This document shows, one piece after another, positions 1 to 8,800 of a stretch of DNA of 25,112 nt; the first letter of the stretch is position 1, and each line of letters starts with the position of its first letter. The notes below the pieces were generated by a model that did no database searches, was not told the DNA's origin, and saw only the letters and a list, made by a program, of their open reading frames with translations. A program made the position numbers and the translations under genes. Location of the stretch: assembly GCA_902489925.1 (NCBI GenBank), contig CABUBX010000015.1, forward strand, positions 1 through 25,112, written 5' to 3'. This DNA is from an uncultured Lachnospiraceae bacterium (GTDB taxonomy: Bacteria; Bacillota; Clostridia; Lachnospirales; Lachnospiraceae).

Positions 1-152
1 ATTTCATAAAGTGCATCGCCCTCGAGAATGTAGGTGATTTCTAAACTTCTGTGCCAGTGTTTGGCAACAGAGGTTACATGATTTTCTGAAATAAGATAAA
101 TCCACGCCAAAAACTGGCTTGGAACCTTAATAATCTCGTGAAAATAATCCAT
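1..152 (-). CDS. AraC-family transcriptional regulator, N-terminal part (cut by window edge)
   Basis: This is the first 50 codons of a minus-strand gene that runs off the left edge. The start is ATG at 152-150, with a GGAG-type ribosome binding site at about 158-165. The visible protein begins MDYFHEIIKVPSQF and contains KHWHRSLEITYILEG. A histidine-rich H-x-H followed by E(I/L)xYIxEG is typical of the cupin-like sensor domain of AraC/XylS regulators, which bind a sugar and control nearby transport genes. The C-terminal helix-turn-helix domain lies outside the window, so the family call rests on the sensor domain only. The gene is divergent from a sugar ABC transporter and glycosidase operon, the usual arrangement for a local activator. 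Its promoter overlaps one copy of a direct repeat that could be an operator, which would fit autoregulation. Confidence 0.75.
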   Translation of the reverse strand, partial: MDYFHEIIKVPSQFLAWIYLISENHVTSVAKHWHRSLEITYILEGDALYE

Positions 153-189
153 AAAATCTTCTCCGTCTGAATACTGTTATTTTAATTTG

Positions 190-218
190 ATTATAGCAAA
201 CCGAACAAACAATATCAA
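190..218 (-). promoter_or_regulatory. Sigma-A type promoter of the AraC-family gene
   Basis: On the minus strand there is a -35 TTGATA (218-213), a 17-nt spacer and a -10 TATAAT (195-190). Transcription should start near 183, giving a leader of about 30 nt before the ATG at 152. Box quality and spacing are near consensus. The -35 box lies inside an AATATCAAT repeat (211-219). Confidence 0.65.
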
Positions 219-251
219 TATATATGAAAAAAACAAAAAAATAATATCAAT
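211..251. repeat. Direct repeat AATATCAAT x2, candidate regulator operator
   Basis: AATATCAAT occurs at 211-219 and again at 243-251, 32 bp apart start to start, about three helical turns. Both copies lie between the AraC-type regulator and the divergent transporter operon. AraC-family proteins commonly bind direct repeats in such spacers. The DNA is very AT-rich, so chance is a real alternative. The assignment as an operator is inference. Confidence 0.35.
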
Positions 252-304
252 TATTTGTATATTAGTTGCTAAAAAATGCGATGATTATTGACAAGTGATG
301 ACTA

Positions 305-310
305 TATAAT
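305..310 (+). promoter_or_regulatory. Likely -10 box of the sugar transporter operon
   Basis: A perfect TATAAT lies 50 nt before the GTG start at 360. No good -35 box sits 16-18 nt upstream; the best at 17 nt is TGATTA (282-287). A TTGACA at 288-293 is only 11 nt away, too close for a normal promoter. A strong -10 without a proper -35 fits an activator-dependent promoter, consistent with the AraC-type gene next door. Confidence 0.4.
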
Positions 311-359
311 GTAGGTATCAGTTGGACAAAAAAAGACAAATTTCGAGGGAGGAAATGTT

Positions 360-1241
360 GTGAAAAAAGAGAAAGTAGGATTTTGGCGCCATCTTCTGTT
401 TTTGGGACCGGCATCGGCAGTATTTTTTATTGCTGTGCTTATTCCTTTTATTATCAGTGTGGGATATGCGTTTACGGACTGGAACGGTGTGGCAAATGAA
501 GTTAATTTTGTTGCATTCCAAAATTTTATTGACATTTTTACCGGCAAATCGCGTTTTCTTGATTCGTTTTGGTTTACGTTAAAAATAACGATTGTCAATG
601 TTGTTTTAATCAGTGTTGTAGGTACACTTTTGGCGGTTGCGCTCACATCGAAAATGAAGGGAACAGGCGCTTTCAGAGTGATGTTTTATCTGCCCCAAAC
701 AATTGGCGGATTAATTTTGGGCTTTGTATGGCAGTTTATTTTTGTCAATGGCTTTCCTGCGATTGCAGAGAAATTACATATCGGTATACTGAACCAGCAG
801 TGGCTCGGAACAGAAACGACGGCCTTTGTTGCGCTTGTGATTGTCAGTGTATGGCAGAATGCCGGCTATGTGATGGTCATTATGATTGCAGCGCTTTCCG
901 GTATTCCTTCGGAAATGATTGAATCTGCAAAAATCGATGGTGCCGGAGGCGCAACAATCTTTTTTAAAGTAAAGCTTCCGTTGTGTATCTCATATATTAC
1001 GGTCTGTCTGTTTTGGACAATAGCCAATGCCTTTAAAATGTTTGATTTGAACTTCTCATTGACAAAGGGCGGACCGTACGGTTCTACAAATTCATTGGCA
1101 TTGGCAATTTACAACGATGCCTTTTCAAATAACAAGTATGGACTGGCAACGGCAGAGTCTATGGTATTCTTTGTTATTATTATGGTGATTACGGGTATAC
1201 AGTTTTATTTTACAAATAAGAAAGAGAGGGAACTGCTGTGA
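360..1241 (+). CDS. Carbohydrate ABC transporter permease, MalF/UgpA type
   Basis: This is a 293-residue integral membrane protein, one of the two permeases of a CUT1-type sugar importer. It opens with a short basic N-terminus followed by a hydrophobic segment (about residues 13-38), and further hydrophobic segments are spread over its length, roughly six in total. The cytoplasmic EAA loop that docks the ATPase is present as E188-S-A-K-I-D-G194, followed by FFKVKLP. The start is GTG at 360, with AGGGAGG at 347-353; an ATG at 355 is followed immediately by an in-frame stop and was not used. The gene overlaps the next permease by 4 nt (GTGA), indicating translational coupling. The substrate cannot be read from the permease. 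The GH3 enzyme downstream suggests beta-linked oligosaccharides such as cellodextrins, which is inference. No ATPase gene is encoded here; many Firmicutes use a shared MsmK/MsiK-type ATPase. Confidence 0.9.
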   Translation: MKKEKVGFWRHLLFLGPASAVFFIAVLIPFIISVGYAFTDWNGVANEVNFVAFQNFIDIFTGKSRFLDSFWFTLKITIVNVVLISVVGTLLAVALTSKMKGTGAFRVMFYLPQTIGGLILGFVWQFIFVNGFPAIAEKLHIGILNQQWLGTETTAFVALVIVSVWQNAGYVMVIMIAALSGIPSEMIESAKIDGAGGATIFFKVKLPLCISYITVCLFWTIANAFKMFDLNFSLTKGGPYGSTNSLALAIYNDAFSNNKYGLATAESMVFFVIIMVITGIQFYFTNKKERELL

Positions 1242-2065
1242 AAAAACAAAAAATCAAAAGAATTATTTTGTTTGCTGCAATACTTATTCTTGCTCTCATA
1301 TTCTTGTGCCCGCTGTTTATTGCAGGAATAAATTCATTTAAAACGCTTGGTGATATTATTTCTGAGCCATTAAGTTTGCCTAAAAAACTGTTGTTTTCAA
1401 ATTATGCCAATGCGTTTACGACACTTGAAATTCCTAAAGTGATGGCAAATACAGCAATAGTAACGCTGGGGTCTGTCGTTGGTATTGTTATTTTTTCAGC
1501 AATGACAGCCTACTGGGCAGAGCGTCACCCGACAATATATTCAAAAGTATTCGAAAAGCTTCTTATATTGTCGATGCTTATCCCTTTTGCGTCTATTATG
1601 ATTCCTATTGTTCAAGTGATGAAAACACTGCATTTGAACAGTACCCTTCAGGGAACGATTATTACATACTGGGGTGTCGGACTTGCCTTTGCCTATTTTA
1701 TGATGCGAGGTGCGGTCAAGGGGCTTCCCTATGAGCTTGAGGAGGCGGCAAAAATCGATGGCTGCGGTCCGGTAAAGGTGTTTTTTAAAGTTGTTATGCC
1801 GCTTTTACAGCCGACAATGGTGACAGTCTTTGTTATGGACATCTTTTGGGTATGGAATGACTTTATTATTCCTTTGATTTTACTTGATAACGGTAAACTT
1901 AGCACAATCCAACTTGCAATTAAAAAGCTGTTCAGTATGTATGCGACAAAATGGGATTTGGCTTTGCCGGGACTGATGATGTCTATATTGCCTATTGTTA
2001 TTGTGTTTATTGTTTTGCAGAAAAAAATTATTAACGGGATTATGGCCGGTGCAGTGAAAGGCTGA
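1238..2065 (+). CDS. Carbohydrate ABC transporter permease, MalG/UgpE type
   Basis: This is the second permease of the same importer (275 residues). It has an N-terminal hydrophobic segment at about 8-31, further membrane segments, and the EAA loop as E169-A-A-K-I-D-G175 followed by CGPVKVFFKVVMPLLQP, very close to the MalG/LacG consensus. The start codon is GTG at 1238, overlapping the stop of the upstream permease by 4 nt, so the two subunits are probably made in equal amounts. The length is normal for the family. With the upstream MalF-type protein it should form the membrane channel, fed by the binding lipoprotein encoded next. A 27-nt spacer with an AAGGAGG site follows. Confidence 0.9.
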   Translation: MKKQKIKRIILFAAILILALIFLCPLFIAGINSFKTLGDIISEPLSLPKKLLFSNYANAFTTLEIPKVMANTAIVTLGSVVGIVIFSAMTAYWAERHPTIYSKVFEKLLILSMLIPFASIMIPIVQVMKTLHLNSTLQGTIITYWGVGLAFAYFMMRGAVKGLPYELEEAAKIDGCGPVKVFFKVVMPLLQPTMVTVFVMDIFWVWNDFIIPLILLDNGKLSTIQLAIKKLFSMYATKWDLALPGLMMSILPIVIVFIVLQKKIINGIMAGAVKG

Positions 2066-2092
2066 CGGTGCGAATTTAAGGAGGAAATAAGA

Positions 2093-3373
2093 ATGAAAAA
2101 AATGAAAAAGGTTTTAGCAGTGGCATTGGCAGGGATGATGGCTTTTGGTCTGACTGCATGTGAAAGCGGCACATCAACGCCGGATGAAAGTGGCAATAAG
2201 GCTTCGGGCGACAAAAAAACTATCTACATTTATCAAATGAAAATTGAGATTGATGAAGCACTCAAGGCGGTGACAGAAAAATATACGCAGACGCATCCGG
2301 ATGTGGAATTTGTTGTAGAGTCTGCCAGTGATAACTACAATACATCATTAAAAACAAAATTTACAGGCGGCGAGGCACCGGATATTTTTACATTGACAGG
2401 CTATGAGGATGCCAAAATGTGGAGTTCAAATCTTGAGGATTTAAGTGGTGAGCCGTGGGTTGAAAATATGGTTGAACAGGCTAAGGAGGGCATTATTGTT
2501 GACGGAAAAGTATGTGGATTTCCGACCTCCGTTGAAGGCTGGGGCTATATGTATAATAAAAAGCTTTTTGAGCAGGCAGGAATTAAAACACTTCCGACAA
2601 CGATGACAGAATTTAAAGAAGTGTGCAGTCAGCTTTCAGACGCAGGTATCCAACCGGTGACAGAGTGTTACATGGATTGGTATCAGGCCGGCATGTTTAT
2701 GGTCAATGCGGGAATTGCACGGCAGGATGACCCGATGGCATTTATTAATGGATTAAACGATGGAGGCAAAACCTTTGTCGGAGACCCGATTTTTACAGAG
2801 CTTGCGAACTTTCTTTTATATGATGTGTCTCAGTGCAAGAGTCCGATGAATACAGACTTTAATACACAGATGGCTCAATTTACAAGTGAGGAAGTCGCTG
2901 TTACAGCCGGAGGAAACTGGAATCAGCCGGCACTGGACGCGGTATCAAAAGATATTGAGTCGGGATTAATGTCATTTCCTATTAACGATGATTCTGAGGC
3001 AAATGATAAGTTGTATGTAGGAATTGCCGGATACTGGGGTGTTAATACAAACTCACCGGTAAAGGAAGAAGCTAAGGAATTTCTTGAGTGGCTGGCGACA
3101 ACAGAGGAAGGACAGTCATGCATGACAAAGGATTTACAGTTAATTCCTGCATTTACAAATTTCTCGGCAGATGCGGAAAGTATTGGCGATTTAGGTACAG
3201 ACGTATCGAAGTATGTTCAGGAGGGTAAGACATACGGACTGTATTATTCTTTCTATCCGGACGGTTTCAATCAGGCTGCCGGTGAAGCTGTTCAGAGATT
3301 AGTTGCGGGCAAGGCTTCTGTTGAGGAGTTTTTACAGGAACTTCAGCAGCAGTGGGATAACTTGAAAAAATAA
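2093..3373 (+). CDS. Sugar ABC transporter substrate-binding lipoprotein
   Basis: This is a 426-residue extracellular solute-binding protein (family 1 / SBP_bac type). Residues 1-22 form a signal peptide: basic MKKMKK, a hydrophobic core, then the lipobox L20-T-A-C23. After cleavage, Cys23 would be lipidated and hold the protein on the outer face of the membrane. A Ser/Thr/Gly/Glu-rich linker (about 24-42) precedes the globular domain, which starts at TIYIYQMK. Blocks typical of oligosaccharide binders are visible: GGEAPDIFTL, EGWGYMYNKKLFEQAG, a run ending GYWGVNTNSPVKEEAKEFLEWL, and a tryptophan-rich C-terminus. AAGGAGG at 2078-2084 supports the ATG at 2093. It is the third gene of the operon and is followed by a strong hairpin terminator. 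The exact sugar is unknown. Confidence 0.92.
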   Translation: MKKMKKVLAVALAGMMAFGLTACESGTSTPDESGNKASGDKKTIYIYQMKIEIDEALKAVTEKYTQTHPDVEFVVESASDNYNTSLKTKFTGGEAPDIFTLTGYEDAKMWSSNLEDLSGEPWVENMVEQAKEGIIVDGKVCGFPTSVEGWGYMYNKKLFEQAGIKTLPTTMTEFKEVCSQLSDAGIQPVTECYMDWYQAGMFMVNAGIARQDDPMAFINGLNDGGKTFVGDPIFTELANFLLYDVSQCKSPMNTDFNTQMAQFTSEEVAVTAGGNWNQPALDAVSKDIESGLMSFPINDDSEANDKLYVGIAGYWGVNTNSPVKEEAKEFLEWLATTEEGQSCMTKDLQLIPAFTNFSADAESIGDLGTDVSKYVQEGKTYGLYYSFYPDGFNQAAGEAVQRLVAGKASVEEFLQELQQQWDNLKK

Positions 3374-3400
3374 TCTGTAAAGAAAATTTGAAAAAGACAG

Positions 3401-3450
3401 GCTGCCGCAAATGAAGGTTAGAGATATCCGGTTTGCGGCAGCTTTTATTA
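3401..3450 (+). terminator. Intercistronic Rho-independent terminator between binding protein and GH3 genes
   Basis: A perfect 11-bp inverted repeat, GCTGCCGCAAA (3401-3411) and TTTGCGGCAGC (3432-3442), is separated by a 20-nt loop and followed by TTTTATTAT. The hairpin ends 23 nt before the glycosidase start codon, and the GH3 ribosome binding site lies just beyond it. It should reduce readthrough and keep the glycosidase level below that of the binding protein. Confidence 0.8.
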
Positions 3451-3465
3451 TATCAGGAGGCTTAT

Positions 3466-5802
3466 ATGAATATAGAAAAAATAATTGAGAAAATGACACT
3501 TCATGAAAAGGTGATGCTCTGCACGGGAAAAAATTCGTGGCAGACAAAAGATTATCCGCAGTATGGTATTCCTTCAATACGCATGAGTGACGGAACAAGC
3601 GGCGTCCGTTTTCAGAAAGGTTCTGACGACGAGGGGGCTGTGTCTATATCTGGTGCCGAATCTTTTTACGAGAGCCTAAGCGGGAGATTTGACGATGACG
3701 ATGCGATAGAGAGAACCTATGAAGCGACGGCTTTTCCGTCAGGCTCTGCAATTGCCTGCTCATGGAATAAGGCGTTAATAGAAAAAATAGGTCAGGCCAT
3801 TGCAGAAGAATGTCAAAAACTGGGAATCAATTTATTGCTTGGTCCGGGGTTGAATACAAGGCGGCATCCGCTGACAGCGAGAAATTTTGAATACTATTCC
3901 GAGGACCCGTGTCTTGCAGGAAATATGGCTGCTGCAATTGTTAAAGGTGTTCAGAAGGAGGGCGTCGGCACATGTATGAAACATTATGCCTGTCACAATT
4001 CTGACACGAGAAGAACGAGAGTAAATACACTTGTTTCAGAAAGGGCCTTGAGAGAAATTTATTTGGCGCCCTATGAGTACGTTGTAAAGAACGCGAATCC
4101 GACGTGTATTATGACAGCCTATAATCAGGTCAACGGTGAGGAGTGCAGCGGTGATACGCGGCTTGTACGGGATATTCTCAAAAAAGAATGGGGCTTTGAC
4201 GGAATGGTCATTTGTGACTGGGGTGCAGTTAAGGATTCGGTGGAGGCCAGCCGAGGCGGGATTGATTTGCAGATGCCGATGGCCTTGACTGCTGCAAAGT
4301 ATCTTGAACAGGCGGTGCTTGACGGAAAAATTGATGAGCGTTTTGTTGATGAGCGTGTAAAACGTATTTTAAGCACTGTTTTTAAACTTAAAGCATGGGA
4401 GAAGACAAGAGAAAGCGTGGATTTTGAAGCACATCATCAGCTTGCGGCCGAAGCGGCGGCAGAATCTATGGTTCTTTTGAAAAATGAAGAAAATATATTG
4501 CCTTTAGACAGTAAAAAAATTAAAAGCGCAGCAATTATCGGCAGACAGGCTAGGAATCCGCTTTATCAGGGAACAGGGTGCGCAATTGTTCACGCACAGT
4601 GCGTGGATAATCCGTATGAATGTATGGAGAAGGCTTTTGGAGATGCCATAAAATTAAGCTATGCAGACGGATACAATTTGGATGGCACAACGACAGAGGC
4701 ATTACTTTGTGAAGCCGAAGCAGCGGCCCAGACGGCGGATGTGGTTGTTGTTATGGCCGGAACATTCTTGCCGGGTGAGGATGATGACTATAATCGCAAG
4801 GATATGTCATTGCCGCAGGGACATCGTGCCTGTATTGAGAAAATGGCTTCTCTTGGGAAAAAGGTCGTTGTTATTCTTGCAAATGGCGACGTATGTGATA
4901 TGGACTGGACCGACAGCGTTCAGGCTGTGCTTGATATATGGTACAGCGGCGAAGGCATGGGACAGGCACTTGCCGATATTTTATCGGGAAAGGAAAATCC
5001 GTCAGGGAAATTGTCGGCGACGATTCCTGTGAAACTTTCTGATACGCCGGCATATCTTGGCTTTGACGGAAATATTTATGAAATTCCTTATAATGAAGAT
5101 ATTTATGTCGGTTACAGATATTATGACAAAAAGGAGATGAAACCGCGGTATCCTTTTGGCTTCGGGCTTTCATATACATCCTTTAAATACAGCAATCTTA
5201 CGGCAAGTGTCAGTGAAACGGCAGAACAGCTTGAAGTTTTTGTTTCGGTGGATATTGAAAATAACGGGTTATATGATGGCAAAGAATGTGTACAGCTCTA
5301 TATTGCACCGAAGAAGGACTCAAAATTGCCGAGACCTGTGCGCGAGCTTAAAGCTTTTGAAAAGGTATTTTTGAAATCGGGAGAGAAAAAAACGGTGTGC
5401 TTTAAATTGAGTGGACGTGATTTTGCATATTATGATGACAGTCTGAGCCAATGGGTGACAGAAAATGGTACATATACGCTGGAAGCAGCAGCCTCAAGCC
5501 GCGATATACGGCTGAGTTTGCCGGTGGAGATTAAGGAACAGAAGCAGCCTGTAAGACTGCTGAAAGAGGACTGCGGCTTCCATGAAATATTTGAAACAGA
5601 AACCGGTAAACAGATGCTGTTTGATTTTCTTGTTGAAAAGGGACTTTTAAAAAGAGAGCAGATTGACGCCCGTGTGGAGGCTTCGCTTGCGTGGGCATTT
5701 TGGCCGGCTAAGACATTTTTAGATATGGGCGCTTCGGGAATTGTAAGCTATGAGGAATGGCATCATTTTGTGGAAAAAGTAAATAAAGCGCTGCTGCGGT
5801 AA
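3466..5802 (+). CDS. Glycoside hydrolase family 3 beta-glycosidase (probable beta-glucosidase), cytoplasmic
   Basis: This 778-residue GH3 enzyme hydrolyses beta-linked sugars from the non-reducing end with retention. It has the usual order: an (alpha/beta)8 domain (about 1-310) with substrate-binding K172-H173 and the predicted nucleophile D251 in GMVICDWGAV; an alpha/beta sandwich domain (about 330-560) with a GE-rich loop at 437-446 (E438 is a candidate acid/base) and SGEGMGQALADIL; then a fibronectin-III-like domain (PFGFGLSYTSF onward). A helical extension of about 60 residues closes the protein. No signal peptide is present, so it acts in the cytoplasm on imported sugar. I chose ATG 3466 because AGGAGG lies at 3455-3460. 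A longer in-frame start at 3433 falls inside the terminator stem and has no ribosome binding site. Beta-glucosidase versus beta-xylosidase specificity cannot be settled by eye. Confidence 0.9.
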   Translation: MNIEKIIEKMTLHEKVMLCTGKNSWQTKDYPQYGIPSIRMSDGTSGVRFQKGSDDEGAVSISGAESFYESLSGRFDDDDAIERTYEATAFPSGSAIACSWNKALIEKIGQAIAEECQKLGINLLLGPGLNTRRHPLTARNFEYYSEDPCLAGNMAAAIVKGVQKEGVGTCMKHYACHNSDTRRTRVNTLVSERALREIYLAPYEYVVKNANPTCIMTAYNQVNGEECSGDTRLVRDILKKEWGFDGMVICDWGAVKDSVEASRGGIDLQMPMALTAAKYLEQAVLDGKIDERFVDERVKRILSTVFKLKAWEKTRESVDFEAHHQLAAEAAAESMVLLKNEENILPLDSKKIKSAAIIGRQARNPLYQGTGCAIVHAQCVDNPYECMEKAFGDAIKLSYADGYNLDGTTTEALLCEAEAAAQTADVVVVMAGTFLPGEDDDYNRKDMSLPQGHRACIEKMASLGKKVVVILANGDVCDMDWTDSVQAVLDIWYSGEGMGQALADILSGKENPSGKLSATIPVKLSDTPAYLGFDGNIYEIPYNEDIYVGYRYYDKKEMKPRYPFGFGLSYTSFKYSNLTASVSETAEQLEVFVSVDIENNGLYDGKECVQLYIAPKKDSKLPRPVRELKAFEKVFLKSGEKKTVCFKLSGRDFAYYDDSLSQWVTENGTYTLEAAASSRDIRLSLPVEIKEQKQPVRLLKEDCGFHEIFETETGKQMLFDFLVEKGLLKREQIDARVEASLAWAFWPAKTFLDMGASGIVSYEEWHHFVEKVNKALLR

Positions 5803-5850
5803 AAAGAAAGGGGCAGGTGTAACTCATATGGGTTATACCTGCCTTTTTCT
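5801..5850. terminator. Bidirectional Rho-independent terminator between GH3 gene and carB
   Basis: A 12-bp stem, GGCAGGTGTAAC (5812-5823) with GTTATACCTGCC (5832-5843), contains one G-U pair and an 8-nt loop. On the plus strand CCTTTTTCTT follows. On the minus strand the stem is followed by a T-rich run (complement of AAAAAGAAAGG). It can therefore end both converging transcripts; the carB stop is only 37 nt away. Confidence 0.8.
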
Positions 5851-5879
5851 TATGTCTGTCTGTTTTGACAGTTTATATT

Positions 5880-8800
5880 TTATTTATCCGTAATTTCAGC
5901 GTGGAATTCCTGAAGTGATTTTACAGGAAGCTGTTTGTCACGAATCATAGATTTAATGCCTTCAACAGCAGCTTTTGCGGCAGCTGTTGTTGTCATATAA
6001 GGAATCTTGCCTTTGATGGCAGCTTTACGGATGTAGCTGTCGTCTGTAGCGCCCTTCTTATTGCCGATTGGTGTGTTGACAATCATCTGGATTTCCTTAT
6101 TTGTAATTTTATCAAGAACGTTTGGACGTCCCTCTTTAAGTTTTGCAACCTTTGAAGCAGGGATGCCGGAAGCGTTGATTAAATCGCATGTACGGCCTGT
6201 AGCAACGATAGAGAAGCCACATTCATGGAAGCCTTTGGCGATATCAACAACCTCAGCTTTATCTCTGTCATTTACGGAGATAAGCACTGTGCCTGAGAGC
6301 GGAAGCTTGCCCTGAGTTGCTTCCTGTGCCTTGTAGAAGGCATCACCGAAGTCAGGAGAGAGTCCTAAAACTTCACCTGTGGAACGCATCTCAGGTCCTA
6401 AGAGCGGGTCAACCTCAGGGAACATGTTGAATGGGAATACCGCTTCTTTAACACCGTAGTGTGCAAACTTTTTCTCTTTTAAATCAGTTACAGGAGATTT
6501 GTGTCCTGTATATGGTGCAGTCATAATGTCTGTTGCAATCTTAACCATGTTAATGCCGCATACTTTAGATACTAAAGGCACTGTTCTGGATGCTCTAGGG
6601 TTAGCCTCAAGAACATAAACCTTGCCATCCTCAATAGCATACTGCATATTCATAAGACCGACAACGTTCATCTCGCTGGCAATACGTTTTGTATAGTCTT
6701 TAATTGTAGCAATCTGTTCTTCTGTAAGATTCTTTGGAGGAAGGATACAAGCGGAGTCACCGGAGTGAACACCTGCAAGCTCGATATGCTCCATGACAGA
6801 AGGAACAAATACATTTGTGCCGTCGCTAATCGCATCAGCCTCGCACTCAGTTGCATGATGAAGGAAACGGTCGATAAGGATTGGTCTGTCCGGTGTTACA
6901 CCGACAGCAGCATTCATGTAGAATCTTAAAGCTTCATCATCGTAAACAACCTCCATACCGCGTCCGCCGAGAACGTAGGAAGGACGAACCATCACAGGAT
7001 ATCCAATCTTGTTGGCAATCGCTAATGCGTCATCTGCTGTAACAGCCATTCCTGATTCCGGCATTGGAATTTCAAGTTTATCCATCATTTCACGGAAAAG
7101 GTCTCTGTCTTCTGCAAGGTCGATTGTCTCAGGTGTAGTACCGAGAATATTGACACCGGCTTTCTTTAAATCAGCAGCAAGGTTTAAAGGTGTCTGACCG
7201 CCGAACTGAGCAATCACACCAAGTGGTTTTTCTTTTTCATGAATACTTAAAACATCCTCAAGTGTTAAAGGCTCGAAATATAATTTGTCTGATGTATCGT
7301 AGTCTGTAGATACAGTTTCAGGGTTACAGTTGACAATAATTGTTTCAAAGCCAAGCTCTTTTAAAGCTTTTGCGGCATGAACGCAGCAGTAGTCAAATTC
7401 GATACCCTGACCGATTCTGTTAGGGCCGCCGCCTAAAATCATAATCTTAGGCTTATCTGTATTGACAGGACTTTCATCTTTCATATGGTAGCTTGAATAG
7501 TAGTAAGCAGAATCCTTTGTACCGCTTACATGAACGCCTTCCCATGCCTCAACGATGCCGTTGTTTACACGTTCGCTGCGTATATCAGCTTCACTGACAT
7601 TTAAAATCTGGCTTAAATACTTATCGGAGAAACCGTCTAATTTGGCCTGCTTTAATACCTCAGGTGTCGGAAGTGTGCCTGCGTTTGCCTTTAATGCTTC
7701 CTCCTCCTCAACGAGTTCTTTCATCTGCTCGATGAAGTAGTGCTTAACCTTTGTTAATTCATGAATTTCTTCAACTGTAGCGCCTTTTCTTAAAGCCTCA
7801 TACATGATGAAGTGACGTTCACTTGTCGGTGTGGCAAGCATTTTAAGCAGTTCTTTTTTGTCCTTTGATCCGAAATCCTTAACGCCGCCAAGACCGTATC
7901 TGCCGTTTTCAAGGCTGCGGATGGCTTTCTGGAAAGCTTCCTTATATGTCTTGCCGATACTCATAACTTCGCCGACCGCACGCATCTGTGTTCCGAGATG
8001 GTCTTCAACACCTTTGAATTTCTCAAATGCCCATCTTGCAAACTTGATAACAATGTAATCACCGTTAGGAACATATTTATCTAATGTGCCGTATTTGCCG
8101 CAAGGAATCTCATCTAATGTAAGACCGCTGGCAAGCATTGCGGAAACGAGCGCAATAGGGAAGCCTGTCGCTTTACTTGCGAGAGCTGAAGAACGGGAAG
8201 TTCTAGGGTTAATTTCAATAACGATAATACGGCCTGAAACAGGGTCGTGTGCAAACTGCACGTTAGTACCGCCGATGACCTCTACAGATTCAACAATCTT
8301 GTAAGCCTGTCTCTGCAGCTCTTTCTGAACATCTTCAGAAATTGTAAGCATTGGCGCAGAACAGAAGGAGTCACCTGTATGAACACCGAGAGGGTCAATA
8401 TTTTCAATCATACATACAGTAATCATATTGTTTTTGGCGTCTCTGACAACTTCGACTTCAAGTTCTTCCCAGCCGAGAATAGATTCCTCGACAAGCACCT
8501 GTCCGACAAGGGAAGCCTGTAAGCCTCTGGCGCATACTGTCTTTAATTCTTCTGTATTGTAAACAAGACCGCCGCCGGCACCGCCCATCGTGTAGGCAGG
8601 ACGAAGAACAACAGGATAACCGAGTTTATCTGCAATGGCAAGTGCTTCATCAACAGAGTAGGCAACTTCACTTCTGGCCATCTCGATACCGAGCTCATTC
8701 ATTGCTTTTTTAAATTCAATTCTGTCTTCACCACGCTCAATCGCATCTACCTGAACTCCGATAACTTTAACGTTATATTTGTCAAGAATGCCGGCTTTAT

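Noticed and set aside
288..310. TTGACA plus TATAAT as a promoter pair for the transporter operon
   Set aside because: The spacing is only 11 nt; sigma-A promoters need about 16-18. I kept the -10 box only.
1729..2214. A 161-codon minus-strand frame across the permease and binding-protein genes
   Set aside because: It is antisense to two well-supported genes, with no domain or start signal.
3433..3465. Longer in-frame start for the GH3 enzyme (11 extra residues)
   Set aside because: It lies in the right arm of the terminator stem and has no ribosome binding site, whereas ATG 3466 follows AGGAGG at 5 nt.
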